From contig JAWHQI010000005.1 of assembly GCA_033032865.1 (NCBI GenBank), forward strand, positions 8,952,001 to 9,016,000: a DNA stretch of 64,000 nucleotides, read 5' to 3'. A model generated the notes under the pieces. The model did no database searches. It worked only from the letters and a program-made list of their open reading frames with translations, and was not told the DNA's origin. Made by a program: the position numbers and the translations under genes. This DNA comes from Dactylorhiza incarnata (lineage: Eukaryota > Streptophyta > Magnoliopsida > Asparagales > Orchidaceae). Positions 47,943-58,690 of the stretch are shown piece by piece; position 1 is the first letter of the stretch; each line of letters begins with the position of its first letter.

Positions 47943-48790
47943 GTGCGCGGTGCGATTTTGGCCATAACCGCAACCGCACCACAAGGGCGCGGTTTTGGCT
48001 CGAGCAAAACCGCACCGCACAGAAATTATGTGGTGCGGTTTCGGTGCGGTTGCGGTTTCGGTGCGGTTTTTAGCATGTGATACACATAAACATAAAAAAG
48101 ATAATGTGAGGTGAAATATGATGTAAAATTTGGAAAAAAAAACATAGTTACATGAGTTATATTATCATGAAAAAATGTGTAATACATATATTTATAAAAT
48201 ATAAATATTACAAAATCAACCACGAGCTAAAAATAGGTCTTTAGATACTACAATTCTCATGATATGACTATTTTAGTTGCATAGGAAATGACACATCCAA
48301 TGCAAATATAATAAATCTAAATTAATTTAAGTCCTAGACATGCACAACACCCACATAATTGTTGTTTTATTTATCCTTCAAACATTGAAATATTATGAGA
48401 AGACTAGTGAATACGCACTTATGGTAGATAAACCATTATAGTACTATTTGCATTTAACAAAAAATTACAAATCGGCAAATCATCAATAAATTGATAGAGA
48501 ATAAACAAACTAAAGCGAGAAAGAAACTATATGCCCTAATATATTTGGTTAATTACTATTATTAATTAATAATTTTTAAGTTATACTTTTATTTATATGT
48601 ATGTGATATGTCATATATGTTCAAGAAAATTGATAATATGTAATTAGTCGGTGCGGTGCGGTTTTTGCGGTTTTCAAGATCCAAAAACCGCGCCGCACCG
48701 AACCGCGCTCGGTTTATAAAAGTTCAAAACCGCACCACACCGAAACTAATAATTAAAAATCGGTGCGCTCGGTTTGTAATTAGTCGGTGT

Positions 48791-50196
48791 TCATGAAAAT
48801 TAATAATTTTTAAGTTGTACTTTTATATAGTTGTATATCTGGATGTGGGACTATGTATAAATATAATTTTAACAAAATAAAAGTTTTTATTTTGTACATT
48901 TTCGTACTCATTGTATTTATGTTTTACTGTGCTGCGAACTTGAAACTTTGTTATGTGATGAATACTGTAAATTATGGTATCAGAGCTAGGTTTTCAAGCT
49001 TGTGGTTGTAATGAGTACTGAATAAATGTACCTAATAAGGACTCAATAGATATAGCTGATTTATATGATTTTTTATAGTAGCTGTTAGGGGTTTTTATAT
49101 AGATTTCAGTTATTTATGTGAGTTCCTTGTAGGATACAGGTTCTTTGCTAGTGGCTGGTTTTCAGATTTCTTGTATCCATCTTGTTCTGTGTATAGCTGG
49201 GTGGCCTTTCAGTGAAATAATGTGATGAATACTGTAAATTGTGGCGGCCTACGGGTCGTCACATGGTGTGGGAAAATTAGAATGATGTGATGCACTGATG
49301 CACATATAATCATCCAACAATTAAATGGTAATAAATTCTCAATTTAAAAAATAAATAAATAAACAGACATAATTGTTAGAGTATTAGAAAAAGGGACATT
49401 TGCTAGTCAAATTAAAGTGGAACATTTGCTAGTCGAATTAAAGTTAAGAATGCTTCTATTAAATGGTAAGTGAATAAATTTTACAAGTAGAATAACTGAT
49501 GGGCAAATTAATACAAATTAAATCCCAAATGATACGTTTGTCCACTAAATATTCAACAATAAATATTAAAGACTTCGCACAAGAACCTACATAAGAAATC
49601 AGAGTCTGAAAATGTACTATTTTGTTGATTTTGGGGACTGGACAGCAGGTTCGTTGAAATTCTGCACTGATTTCAGGTTTCCAAGTGGAATTCTGCAAAT
49701 AATGATGGACCTTCGGTGGAGTGGTAGGCTGTTAGAGAGGTCTGAAGTTTGTTTAGGTTGCTATAATTGGTTTGGGAAAATCAGAGAATGATCTCAGGGC
49801 ACTGGGGAGATAGATGGGGGTGCAGGATATTAAATTTTGGTGACTGGACGTGAACTCCTTTGACATTAATTGTGGGTTGGATGTAGGGGTGTTAGTGGAA
49901 TTTTGACAGAGGGAAGACTTCTCAGGCCTGAGCGTACGGTGGAGGAGGTCTGTTTGCCATACGTACCTTTTTAGTATAAGTGAATTGTTTTACTTTGCTG
50001 CATGTCATTGATCGGCGATCGGCGATTGGAGAGTGTATTTGATTGGCGAACGCCGATCGCGCAGTGTTCTTTTTGAGTTATGCAGTAAGTGGTCATAAGT
50101 GGCTCTAAGTGTATGGATGTCATGGTGTTAGTTGAAGTACCTATAATTTAGTTTATTAACTGTTTTGTGTGTTTAACCGTTGAAGAGGGTCTACTT
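48791..50196. other. non-coding region, retroelement traces
   Basis: TGGTATCAGAGC at 48975-48986 looks like a primer site, but no LTR end precedes it. TGTGATGAATACTGTAAATT occurs at about 48955 and 49222. GGGTCGTCACA near 49252 resembles a gypsy LTR end. 49385-49440 holds a short tandem duplication (CATTTGCTAGTC). No genes are recognised. Confidence 0.4.
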
Positions 50197-53100
50197 TGTT
50201 GAAACATGGCCCAGCACATCTTGTTCGACACACTCTTGGTTTGAGAATAACAAATCCTGATGTGTATTTGATCTATCTTTGCAAGTGTTTCGTAGTGTTC
50301 AGGTCTAGGACTCACCTCTGATACAAGACATACAAGATACAACAAAAATCAAGCAAAAATGACAGGTACAAAGCCTAAAATACAGCCTACACCTGTGATA
50401 CCTACTACCGACCGGCGATAGCACTCAAAGTACGTCGACTTGCATTCGACGACCAGGTGTGGACACAAAAGACTTGTCGTGAACTTAGAGGAAATAGAGG
50501 TTGCCATAAATAGCTCAGGAACGAGGCTACTGCCGGTGATAGCCACTATCGCCCGACGATAGTAATGAAATGCTCATTATGGAAAGAACACGTTGCAACG
50601 CGGCTTGGAGGGAAATGAGAGCAGGAATTCAATTTTGCTACCGCCCAGTGTTAGCTCCAACCTCCATATGGAGGGCTCCGCCGTTCTAAGGGTGAAAAAG
50701 AACTGGGGACTCGTATTTTGACGCTACCACCCAGAGATAGCCGCTACCGTTGGCGATAGCTCCCAGATAATTATAAATATGATTTATTCTCTCAGGATCT
50801 TCATCCCAATACGAGATTTTTCAGAGAGAGGGTCACCCTAGCCACTCCAAGAGCCTCTATCACTCCCTACCTTCAACAACAAACGATACCAAGGAAGATC
50901 AACGCCTAAATCCATCGTTCAAAAGAAGGGTTCGCGTACTCCGACGATTATTTCAAACGAGCTTTCTTCGTTTTCATTCGGCATCAGTTTTTCGGGATTT
51001 TTCTACAAAAAATTATATTGATCTTTCGTATATTTCTTTTGGTTTCGCCTTCATTCGGTATTTTTGTATCGTGTGAAAATTTGATTCGCGTGTGACGATT
51101 AGATCTAGGTGTAGGTCTAGGGCTGAGAATTAGCCTCGTGTGTGGCAACTAGACTTAGGTGTAGGTCTTGGGGGCGTGAGGCCAATCCGCGGGTGGATTG
51201 GCTAGGGTCAAGTGATTATTGGGAAGAGTCAGTGAAGAAAACAAAAGGACTACATTTTATTGTCGACGATCTTAGCGTTATAAAGATCGTACCTTTGTAT
51301 CTTGAAAAAGGTTTTATAAAGATATTTTTTCTTTTCTCTAATTTTAATGGTTTTAAGCTCATATTTTTGATGTGTTTAAACTAGCCCTGTCCAAAAAGCC
51401 CGGTAGGCCCGGGTCTGAACCGGGCCTACCGGGCCCGAGTTTTCCTGAACCGGGCCCGGGCCCGGTTATAGCCGGGCTCGGGCCAGGCTCAGACTCCCCC
51501 CCCCCCCTCGGGGAGCCTGATAAGGCCCCCAAGGCCGGGCCTTGGGAGCCCGATTTTTTATTTTAATTTTTTTAATTTTTTATATTTTTTAAATTTTTTA
51601 AATATTAAAAAAAACCTTAAAAAAATTTACAAGAAATTCATATCTAAATTTACAAGAATTTTTATTTTATTTATCTTCAAAATTGATAAATACAGATTTA
51701 CATTCAAATTTAAAAAAAAGATGAAAATTACAAAAAATGAATTTTATTATTATAAAATTTGAATGACAAAAAAAAATTACAAATTCAGTAATTTAAAACA
51801 TTATAAAAAATTTCAGCTCCTCGGGTGCGACTTGTGAGTGTGCGCGCGCTTAATCATCTCTTATATTTATTGCGTCCATCTCGTCGTCTACGTCAGTTGA
51901 GCTATTCTCAATCGGTGTAATGTGTTGCTACCTCTTCATAGCATCCAAGTGGTCCTTGTAACATATACAAATTTTCAGCGATTCTTCGCTTAGGCGACTC
52001 CTCCGCTCGGTCAAAATCCTGCCACTAAGAGAAAAAACAGATTTTGAAGCTACCGTGCTAGCTTGGATTGTTAGTAAATCACGGGCCATATAGGCCATAA
52101 TAGGTATTAACCTTACATTTCCACCATTTTAGAAGATCAAAATTTTCAATTTCATCTGTACTCATAAAATTGCGAAATTGTGTTTTAGTGTACAATCCTA
52201 ATTCATTTAAACTACTAGATGATGTGCGTACTTTTTTTCTAGAAGCTTCTAAAATTTTATTTTTAAAACTATCTTTTGTTTTAGGTTGTGATATATCTTC
52301 TCGGGGCCGCGATCCGTATAATTGATCGTAATGATTATAAAATTAAGTGAAAAACAGAGTAAAAATTTGAAATACTAACGTTATCAAATTCTGAAAAAGT
52401 TATATTTAAGTTTAAATTTGTATTTATTTCTTCGATTAGATTTTCTACGCCGTCTACGCCAAATAGAAGATTCAAGGCGGTGGCGCATGAAAACATTAAT
52501 GGCAAAATTTTGTTTCCATTTTCTCAATTAAAGGACGTCACCCTTCGTGTTGCTTATAATAGTTAAATTTTTGTGCGATATTAACAAAATTTTCGATTAC
52601 TAGTGAGCTAGTTGGATAATACACGCCAGATAAACAAATTGTCGCCCTATAAAAACATTTTAATAAATCCAAATAATTTTCTATTACGTCCCAATCGTTG
52701 TCGTTCAAATCATGAATATTTAGCATAGTGAAGTATTCCATAAGAAGTGGTTTTTGTCGCAACGCTCTCTTTAACATTTTATACGTTGAGTTCCATCTAA
52801 TTGGCATGTCAAATTGAGGTTTCAAATATTTTTGACCTTGGTTGTTTACGAATTTTTTAAAATCTTGTCTTCGTTGCATAGAACAATAAATAAATTGTAA
52901 CATAAGTCGAATTTTATTAATATAAGGTTCCATAAAAGATAAACTATCTTGTACAACTAAATTTAAAACGTGACAAACGCACCGAGTATGAAAAAACCCG
53001 CTTAACATTGGTTTTAAATCGCGTTTTAACTACTCAATTGTCATGGTATTATTAGTAGCGTTATCGAAAGAAATACTCATAATTTTATCTTTAATTTTAA

Positions 53101-53989
53101 ATTCTCAAATATATTTTATAATAATTTGATATATGGCTTGACCTGTGTGCGGGACTTCGAAACCTTCAAAACATATTATATGTTTATTTAGATCTCATGA
53201 AATGGGATCGACCCAATGACAAGTTATACAAATATACGATAGTCCTAATTTTATGCTGCTAGACCAAACGTCACTCGTCAAACTCACACGTCCTTCGAAA
53301 TTTTCAAAATAATTTATTAATGATTGTTTTGATTCTAAATAAAATTTGAGCGCGTCGCGCCTAAGCGAAGATCTACTAACCTTCTGATATTTTGGTTGAA
53401 GCCCTTCGTGGATGTATTCGGTCTCTTCCTCGTCGTCGTAGTGGCTGAACGGCAATCCACGTCTGATTACGTTCTTCACTTGCAGCTAGCCGTGAACAAA
53501 AAGCCCGATCGGGCCGGACCGGGCCCGATCGAGCTTTTTCCTACATCGGGCCGGGCCGGCCCGGTCCTCCCCTGGAATCGGGCCGGTCCGGGCCGGGCAG
53601 GCAGCACTTATGTGCTGCCTGCACCGGCCCTTCAGGCCGGGCCGGTCTCGGGCCCGATCCGGGCCGGCTCGGTTTTTTTATTTTTTAATTTATAATTTAT
53701 ATTTTTATAAATAATTAAATATTGAAAATTTGAACAAAAAATTTAAAAAAATTGAAAAAATTTAAGGTTAGAATTAGATTGTATTAATATTGAACAATTG
53801 GAACAAAAAATTTTATCAATATTGAAAATTTGGAACAAAAAATTTAAAAAATTACAAAATTTAAGTCGTACAATTGTACAAAATACAAAATTGAAAATAC
53901 AAACCTATGAAGACTATGATTCTTATAAAAATTAATTAAAAACAATTTACATATATAAAAAAAAGTACCTCTGATTTAGATTGCTCGAT

Positions 53990-55761
53990 TTAATCATCTT
54001 GTAGATTCAACGCGTCCATTTCGTCTTCTATCTCCTCCGAGCTATCCTCCAATGTTGTTATGTGTTGCTTCCTCTTTAAACTGTCCAAGTAGTCCTTGTA
54101 GCATATGCAAATCTCCAGCGAATCTTCGTTAAGCCGGCTCCTCCGCTCGTTCAAAACCCTGCCACTAAGAGAAAAAGCGGACTCCGAAGCTACTGTACTA
54201 GCTTGGACAGTTAATAAATCACGGGCCATATAGGCCAAAACAGGATAGGTATTAGCTTTACCTTTCCACCAATTTAAGAGATCGAAGTTTTCGATCTCGT
54301 CCGAACTCATAAAATCGCTAAATTGAGTTTTTGTATATAATCCTAATTCATCTAAACTACCAGATGTACGCGCTTTTTTCCTAGAAGCTAAATCTAAAAT
54401 TTTATTTTTAAGACTATCCTTCGTTTTGGGTTGCGTTATTTCTTCGCGGGGTCGTGACCCGTATAAGTTATTGTAATAATTATAAATTTGCGTAAAAAAA
54501 ATAGTAAAACTTGTAGTACTAACGGGGTCATCCTCATCATAATTTATATTTAAGGTTAGATTAGTATTGATTTCGTCGATCAAATTTTCTACGCCTTCTA
54601 CGTTAAGTAGCGGATTTAAAGCGGCGGCACACGAAAACATAGGCGGTATTTCTCTATAATATTTTAAAAAAATTTCTTCCATTATTTTAATTAAAGGAGC
54701 CCAACCTTGGTGTTGCCTATAATAACTAAATCTTTCTGTGATAGAACGGCTCTTTTTAACATTTTATAGGTTTAGTTCCATCTAATAGGCATATCTAATT
54801 GTGGTTTCAAATATTTCTGATTTTGTGCTTTACAAAATTTTCTAAAATCTTGAGCTCGTAGTTTAGTACAATAAATTGTTTTTAACATGTCGCGAATTTT
54901 ATTAATATATTGTGTCATTGCCTTTAAACTATCCTGTACCACTAAATTTAGGACGTGACAAACACATCTAGTATGAAAAAACGCGCCGTTGAGAAATGGT
55001 TTTAAATCTCGTTTTAACAATTCAATTGCGGCGCCATTATTGGACGCGTTATCAAGAGAAAAACTAAGTATTTTATCGTTAATTTTAAATTCCCGCGCAC
55101 ATTTCATAATAACTTTATATAAAGCTATAGCCGTGTGCGGGATTTCAAAACCTGTAAAACATATTACACGTTTATTTTGCTCCCACGAAATGGGATCAAT
55201 CTAATGACAAGTGATGCAAAGATAAGCTAATCCTAAATTTAAATTACTCGTTCAAACGTCGCTCGTTAGACTCACACGTCCTTCGAAATTTTCAAAATAC
55301 CTAATTAATTCTTGTTTTGCTTCTAAATATAACCTAATCGTGTCGCGCCTTAAAGTAATTCTACTAACTTTTTGGTATTTGGGCTGAAGCCCCCCATATA
55401 TGTACTCTGTGCCGTCGTCATTGTCGAAGACGCTGAATGGCAGCCCACGTTTGATAACGAACTTCGCCTGCAGCTCTCGCTGTCGCATTTGATCGTACGT
55501 CCAAATCTGTCCGGCTCTAGAAATTTGGGCTTGACTTGACTCGGGAGGAGCTTGTTTCGACTCGCAAAACTTCTGGTGTCTAACGAGCGTCGAGTTGCCG
55601 CTGATGGATAGCAACTTCGAGCACATCTTGCAGCGCGCTTTTCTTTAGGTCCCGACTAGGACCATCTCGAAATGCTCCCAAATACTCGCTCTACGGTTGT
55701 GCTCCACCGCCGAAGTCGTACTTTGGGAAGACGACGTTGGAGTTGTGGAGGACGACGCCAT
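53990..55761 (-). pseudogene. hAT transposase D, broken
   Basis: Start ATG at 55761 (MASSSTTPT). A BED finger follows, then SLTSDV, GAFFHTRCVCHVLNLVVQDS and PQLDMPIRWN, and the C-terminal dimerisation domain (FDLLNWWKGKANTYPVLAYM, TVASESAFSLSGRVLNERRS) near 54270-54130. Stops lie in place of Glu near 55648 (TAA), of Trp near 55251 (TGA) and of Trp near 55200 (TAG). Relative to A, 181 bp are deleted after KMLKRAV (A positions 25283-25463), which shifts the frame near 54743. The C-terminal 230 codons are open and show what A has lost. Confidence 0.9.
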
Positions 55762-55906
55762 TGGGAGAGCTAAGAGAGAGAGAGAGGTGGGGTGTGAGAA
55801 AAGAGAGAGGGGATGGGGGTATTTATAGAAATTTTTTGGGTTATTATTATTATTATTAAAAATAATTAAAAAAATAATTTTTTAATTTTTTTAAAAAAAA
55901 TAAAGC

Positions 55907-56020
55907 AGCAGCCAACGGCTCTCTTGAGAGCCGTTGGCTGCTCTCATGGCAGCATGGCTGTCACGTGGCAGCCATGTTGCCATGAGCCTAACGACTCTTA
56001 ATAAAAAGAGTTGTTAGGCT
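55907..56020. repeat. palindromes in hAT D subterminal region
   Basis: 55907-55942 has perfect 17-bp arms around a TT loop (core AACGGCTCTC). A second hairpin centred on CACGTG follows at about 55945-55985. Confidence 0.85.
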
Positions 56021-56576
56021 CAATCGGGCCTAGCCCGAGACCGGATCGGGCTATGGCCGGCCCGGTCTCGGGCTAGCCCGATATTCGGGCTTTACCCGGC
56101 CCGGACCGGGCCGGGTACCAGGCCGGGTAACAGCTCCAAACCGGGGCCCTTTCAGGGCCCCGGGTAAGGGCTCGGCCCGGTTCGGGCCTGAACCGGGCCG
56201 GGCTTGACCGGGCCTTGACCAGGCCGGGCTCGGGCCGGGCCGTCAGACCCGGTTTTTTTTGTTCACCATTACTTGCAGCTCCCGTTGTCGACCTTGATCG
56301 TACGTCCAAATTTGCCCGACTCCTGATATTTGTGTCTGACTGGACTCCGGAGCTTGTTTCGAAATGCACGACTTGATGTGTCTTGCTAGAGTCGAGTTGC
56401 CGCTCATGGTCAGCAACTTCCCACATAATTTGCACTTCGCTTTGAATTCGGCGCCGACTTTAACTTTTTCAAAATGCTCCCAAACTGGAGCTTTATGCTT
56501 GTGCTCCACCACTTCATGTGCAACCGTTGGTGATGTTGACGTCATTGAAGACGACGATGTCATATTCGATTTGAGA

Positions 56577-56735
56577 GAGTGTGCGTGTGCGTGTGCGTGT
56601 GAGAGATTAGAGAGAAAGAGAAAGAGAGTGTGAGAGAGAATTGGAGAGTGAGGGAGAGAGAAAGTGAATTGGAGAGAGAGAGGGAGAGAGAAAGAGAATT
56701 GGAGAGAGAGAGAGAGGGGTGGTCGGTTGGATGGA
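56577..56735. repeat. GT/GA microsatellite in hAT O leader
   Basis: (GTGTGC)n followed by GAGAGAGA-rich sequence, with GAATTGGAGAGAGAG repeated. It corresponds to a CT-rich 5' untranslated leader on the coding strand, as also seen in hAT A at 24210-24260. Confidence 0.85.
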
Positions 56736-56787
56736 GGGTTTATTTTTATTTTTTTAATTGTTTCATTTAAAACAAAATTTTATTATA

Positions 56788-56976
56788 GCCTAGGGCCTAG
56801 GCTGCCAGCCTAGGCCCTAGGCCATTCGCAGCTAGTAGGCTGCCATAATGGCAGCCTACTAGCTGCCATAATGGCAGCCAAATAGGTTGCCATTAATTAA
56901 TGGCAGCCTATTTGGCTGCCATTACCATGCCAACGGCTCTTAAGAGCCGTTGGAACCAACGGCTCTAAGAGCCGTT
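56788..56976. repeat. five adjacent palindromes in hAT O subterminal region
   Basis: 56788-56822: 16-bp perfect arms, 3-nt loop (GCCTAGGG words). 56829-56865: 18-bp perfect arms, 1-nt loop. 56873-56920: 24-bp arms with one mismatch and no loop. 56930-56953: 24-bp perfect palindrome (CCAACGGCTCTT half). 56957-56976: CAACGGCTCT arms. They fill the space between the GC-rich terminus and the leader. Confidence 0.9.
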
Positions 56977-57529
56977 GTTTGTTCCAACGGCTCCATTAAG
57001 AGTCGTTGGGCTTCAGCCAAGGGTGGGCTTTGCCCGGCCCGGTTTTGGCGAAGCCCAGAAAACCGGGCTTTGCCCGGCCCGGGCCAGGTACCGGGCCGGG
57101 CAAATGCTTATTGTGGGGGCCTTGTTAGGCCCCCACAGCCCGGCCTGGGCCCGATCGGGCAATCCCAGGCCTCATCGGGCTTTTTCCGGGCCAGGCTCGG
57201 GCCGGCCGGCCCGGTTTCTATGTGCAAGGCTAGCTTAAACTCATATTTTGTTCTAAATTTTATTTAAAGAAAATAAAAATTAACGATTTTTTATACTCCT
57301 TATTCATCCTACATATAAGGAAGCCTCTCGATCCAACACGAAAATAAGATTGCAGTTTGTTCGACCCAAAAATGCTCCAAGTCCACACTTGCTCAAGCTG
57401 AAAGGAAGTGGATGAAAACTGTTAGATAGTTGGTTACTTCGAGCTACGAGTGAAGGAAAGAGGGAGGAGAAAAAGAGATGACAAGGGTCTCCTGAAAGGA
57501 GGTAGCAGAGAGGTGCTGAAAAGAGGTAG

Positions 57530-57700
57530 CAGCAGTCTCAGAAATGAGATAGTAGGAGTTGCTGAAAAGAGATAGCAGCGGTCTCAGAAATGAGATAGCA
57601 GGAGCTGCTGAAAAGAGATAGCAGCGGTCTCAGAAATGAGATAGCAGGAGCTGCTGAAAAGAGGTAGCAGCGGTCTCAGAAATGAGACCGCTCATGTCAC
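57530..57700. repeat. 46-bp tandem repeat, about 3.7 copies
   Basis: Unit starts CAGCGGTCTCAGAAATGAGA and ends GCTGAAAAGAGATAG. Adjacent copies are nearly identical, and each contains GAGATAG/GGTCTC inverted words. Confidence 0.9.
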
Positions 57701-57825
57701 AGACTAGGGGTTCGAAACTCTTCCAAAAGTCCCCAAACTGGTACCTCTACCCCTCTATTTATAGGCGCGGGGACCTGCCCAAACGGGCAGATCTAAAAGT
57801 AACGGGCTGCCCGGATCTGCTGAGA

Positions 57826-57915
57826 TCGAAATCACCTGAGATCGTCTGGACCTGCTGAGGTAGAAATCACCTGAGATCGTCTGGACCTGCTGAGGTAGAA
57901 ATCACCTGAAAAGAG
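57826..57915. repeat. 35-bp tandem repeat, about 2.6 copies
   Basis: Unit GACCTGCTGAGGTAGAAATC followed by ACCTGAGATCGTCTG. The first copy is slightly diverged. Confidence 0.88.
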
Positions 57916-57957
57916 CACACAAAAAGGAGACTGCACATGACCGAGACCTTCACGGAC

Positions 57958-58588
57958 GAGGTCGCCCAGGGGGCGGCCTCCTCTACGAGGTCACCCAGGA
58001 GGGGCGGCCTCCTCTGCGAGGTCGCCCAGGAGGGGCGGCCTCCTCTGTGCGAGGTCACCCAGGAGGGGCGGCCTCCTCTGCGATGTCGCCCAGGAGGGGC
58101 GGCCTCCTCAGCGAGGTCGCCCAGGAGGGGCGGACTCCTCTGTGCGAGGTCGCCCAGGAGGGGCGGCCTCCTCTGCGAGGTCGCCCAGGAGGGGCGGCCT
58201 CCTCTGTGCGAGGTCGCCCAGGAGGGGCGGCCTCCTCTGCGAGGTCGCCCAGGAGGGGCGGCCTCCTCTGTGCGAGGTCGCCCAGGAGGGGCGGCCTCCT
58301 CTGCGCGAGGTCGCCCAGGAGGGGCGGCCTCCTCTGCGAGGTCGCCCAGGAGGGGCGGCCTCCTCTGCGAGGACGCCCAGGAGGGGCGGCCTCCTCTGCG
58401 AGGTCGCCCAGGATGGGAGGCCTCCTCTGTGCGAGGTCTCCCGGGAGGGGCGGCCTCCTCTGTGAGGTCGCCCGGGAGGGGCGGCCTCCTCTGCGAGGTC
58501 GCCCGGGAGGGGCGGCCTCCTCTGCGAGGTCGCCCAGGAGGGGAGGCCTCCTCTCTGTGAGGTTGCCTAGGAGGGGCGACCTCCCGGG
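57958..58588. repeat. GC-rich minisatellite, 20 copies of 31-33 bp
   Basis: Unit GAGGTCGCCCAGGAGGGGCG followed by GCCTCCTCTGC or GCCTCCTCTGTGC. I count 20 copies of the GGAGGGGCGG core or close variants. Because the unit has no stop codon and its length varies between 31 and 33, long open frames appear in several frames on both strands, encoding only RRGGLLC/AQEGRPPL-type repeats. I treat them as artefacts. It lies in the presumed U3 of a minus-strand LTR. Confidence 0.93.
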
Positions 58589-58690
58589 GGAGGAGTCGCG
58601 CGGGACGCGACCTCTACGAGGCGCGAAGGCGAGACCACCTGGGCGATGAGAGACCGCCAGGGCTCGGACCGCCAGCTCGAGGTGATCGCC

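Larger units (their letters stand above)
36780..48790. mobile_element. small hAT-type element split by the chromovirus
   Basis: The left end TAGGGGTGTGCG (36780-36791) continues, once the gypsy insertion and one GTGCG copy are removed, as CGGTGCGATTTTGGCC at 47948. Subterminal GGTGCGGTTT/AAACCGCACC words are repeated near 47990-48070 and 48645-48770. This is a known style of short plant hAT. The right end is not exactly located. Without the insertion it is roughly 0.85 kb and has no coding capacity. Confidence 0.6.
53488..56271 (-). mobile_element. hAT element D, nested in hAT O, perfect 8-bp duplication
   Basis: The target duplication CTTGCAGC lies at 53480-53487 and 56272-56279. Termini are TAGCCGTGAACAAAAAG on the left and, from the right, TAATGGTGAACAAAAAA. 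Total 2784 bp. The 5' half is closely similar to hAT A. Transposase is on the minus strand. Confidence 0.93.
51850..56563 (-). pseudogene. hAT transposase O, split by element D
   Basis: The N-terminus MTSSSSMTSTSPT (ATG at 56563) leads into a BED zinc finger (VWEHFEKVKVG, CKLCGKLL, LARHIKSC), interrupted after RQRELQ at 56280. Beyond D it resumes at 53479: VIRRGLPFSHYDDEEETEY, SLTSDVWSSSIKLGLSYICI, GFFHTRCVCHVLNLVVQDS near 53000 and RATICLSGVYYPTSSLVIEN. After further frame breaks the tail ends near 51850 with a short acidic DDEMDAINIRDD. The dimerisation domain near 52100 is recognisable only in pieces. It is a different subfamily from A/D. Confidence 0.85.
51382..57232 (-). mobile_element. 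hAT element O, host of hAT D
   Basis: Termini TAGCCCTGTCCAAAAAGCCC (left) and, read from the right, TAGCCTTGCACATAG, each followed by GC-rich GGCCCGG-type subterminal sequence. Flanks GTTTAAAC (51374-51381) and GCTTAAAC (57233-57240) agree in seven of eight bases, as expected for a hAT target duplication. Removing D (53488-56271) and one 8-bp copy leaves about 3.06 kb with one transposase gene on the minus strand. Confidence 0.85.
50197..57338 (+). repeat. copia LTR related to element 4, split by hAT O
   Basis: Left part 50197-51381 and right part 57241-57338. It starts TGTTGAAACATGG, and TTTGAGAATAACAAATCCT, the TGTAGGTCT/TAGCCTCGTG block and the final TTATTCATCC ... ATCCAACA all match the reverse complement of the element 4 LTR. 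TATAAATA lies at 50772-50779. U3 50395-50760 carries CTACCG...CGATAGC words. The bases beside the two ends (TACTT and CGAAA) do not match, so it is not a clean solo LTR. Confidence 0.75.
57339..58690 (-). repeat. minus-strand LTR with three tandem arrays
   Basis: A TATA box read on the minus strand (CTATAAATAG, 57755-57764) divides a transcribed part to the left from U3 to the right. Left of it is a 46-bp tandem repeat (57530-57700). Right of it are a 35-bp repeat (57826-57915) and the GC-rich minisatellite. Ends and family are not certain. The layout resembles the copia LTRs elsewhere in the window. Confidence 0.45.

Noticed and set aside
50197..57338. Solo LTR with target duplication
   Set aside because: The five bases flanking the two ends (TACTT and CGAAA) do not match, so a clean solo LTR is not supported.
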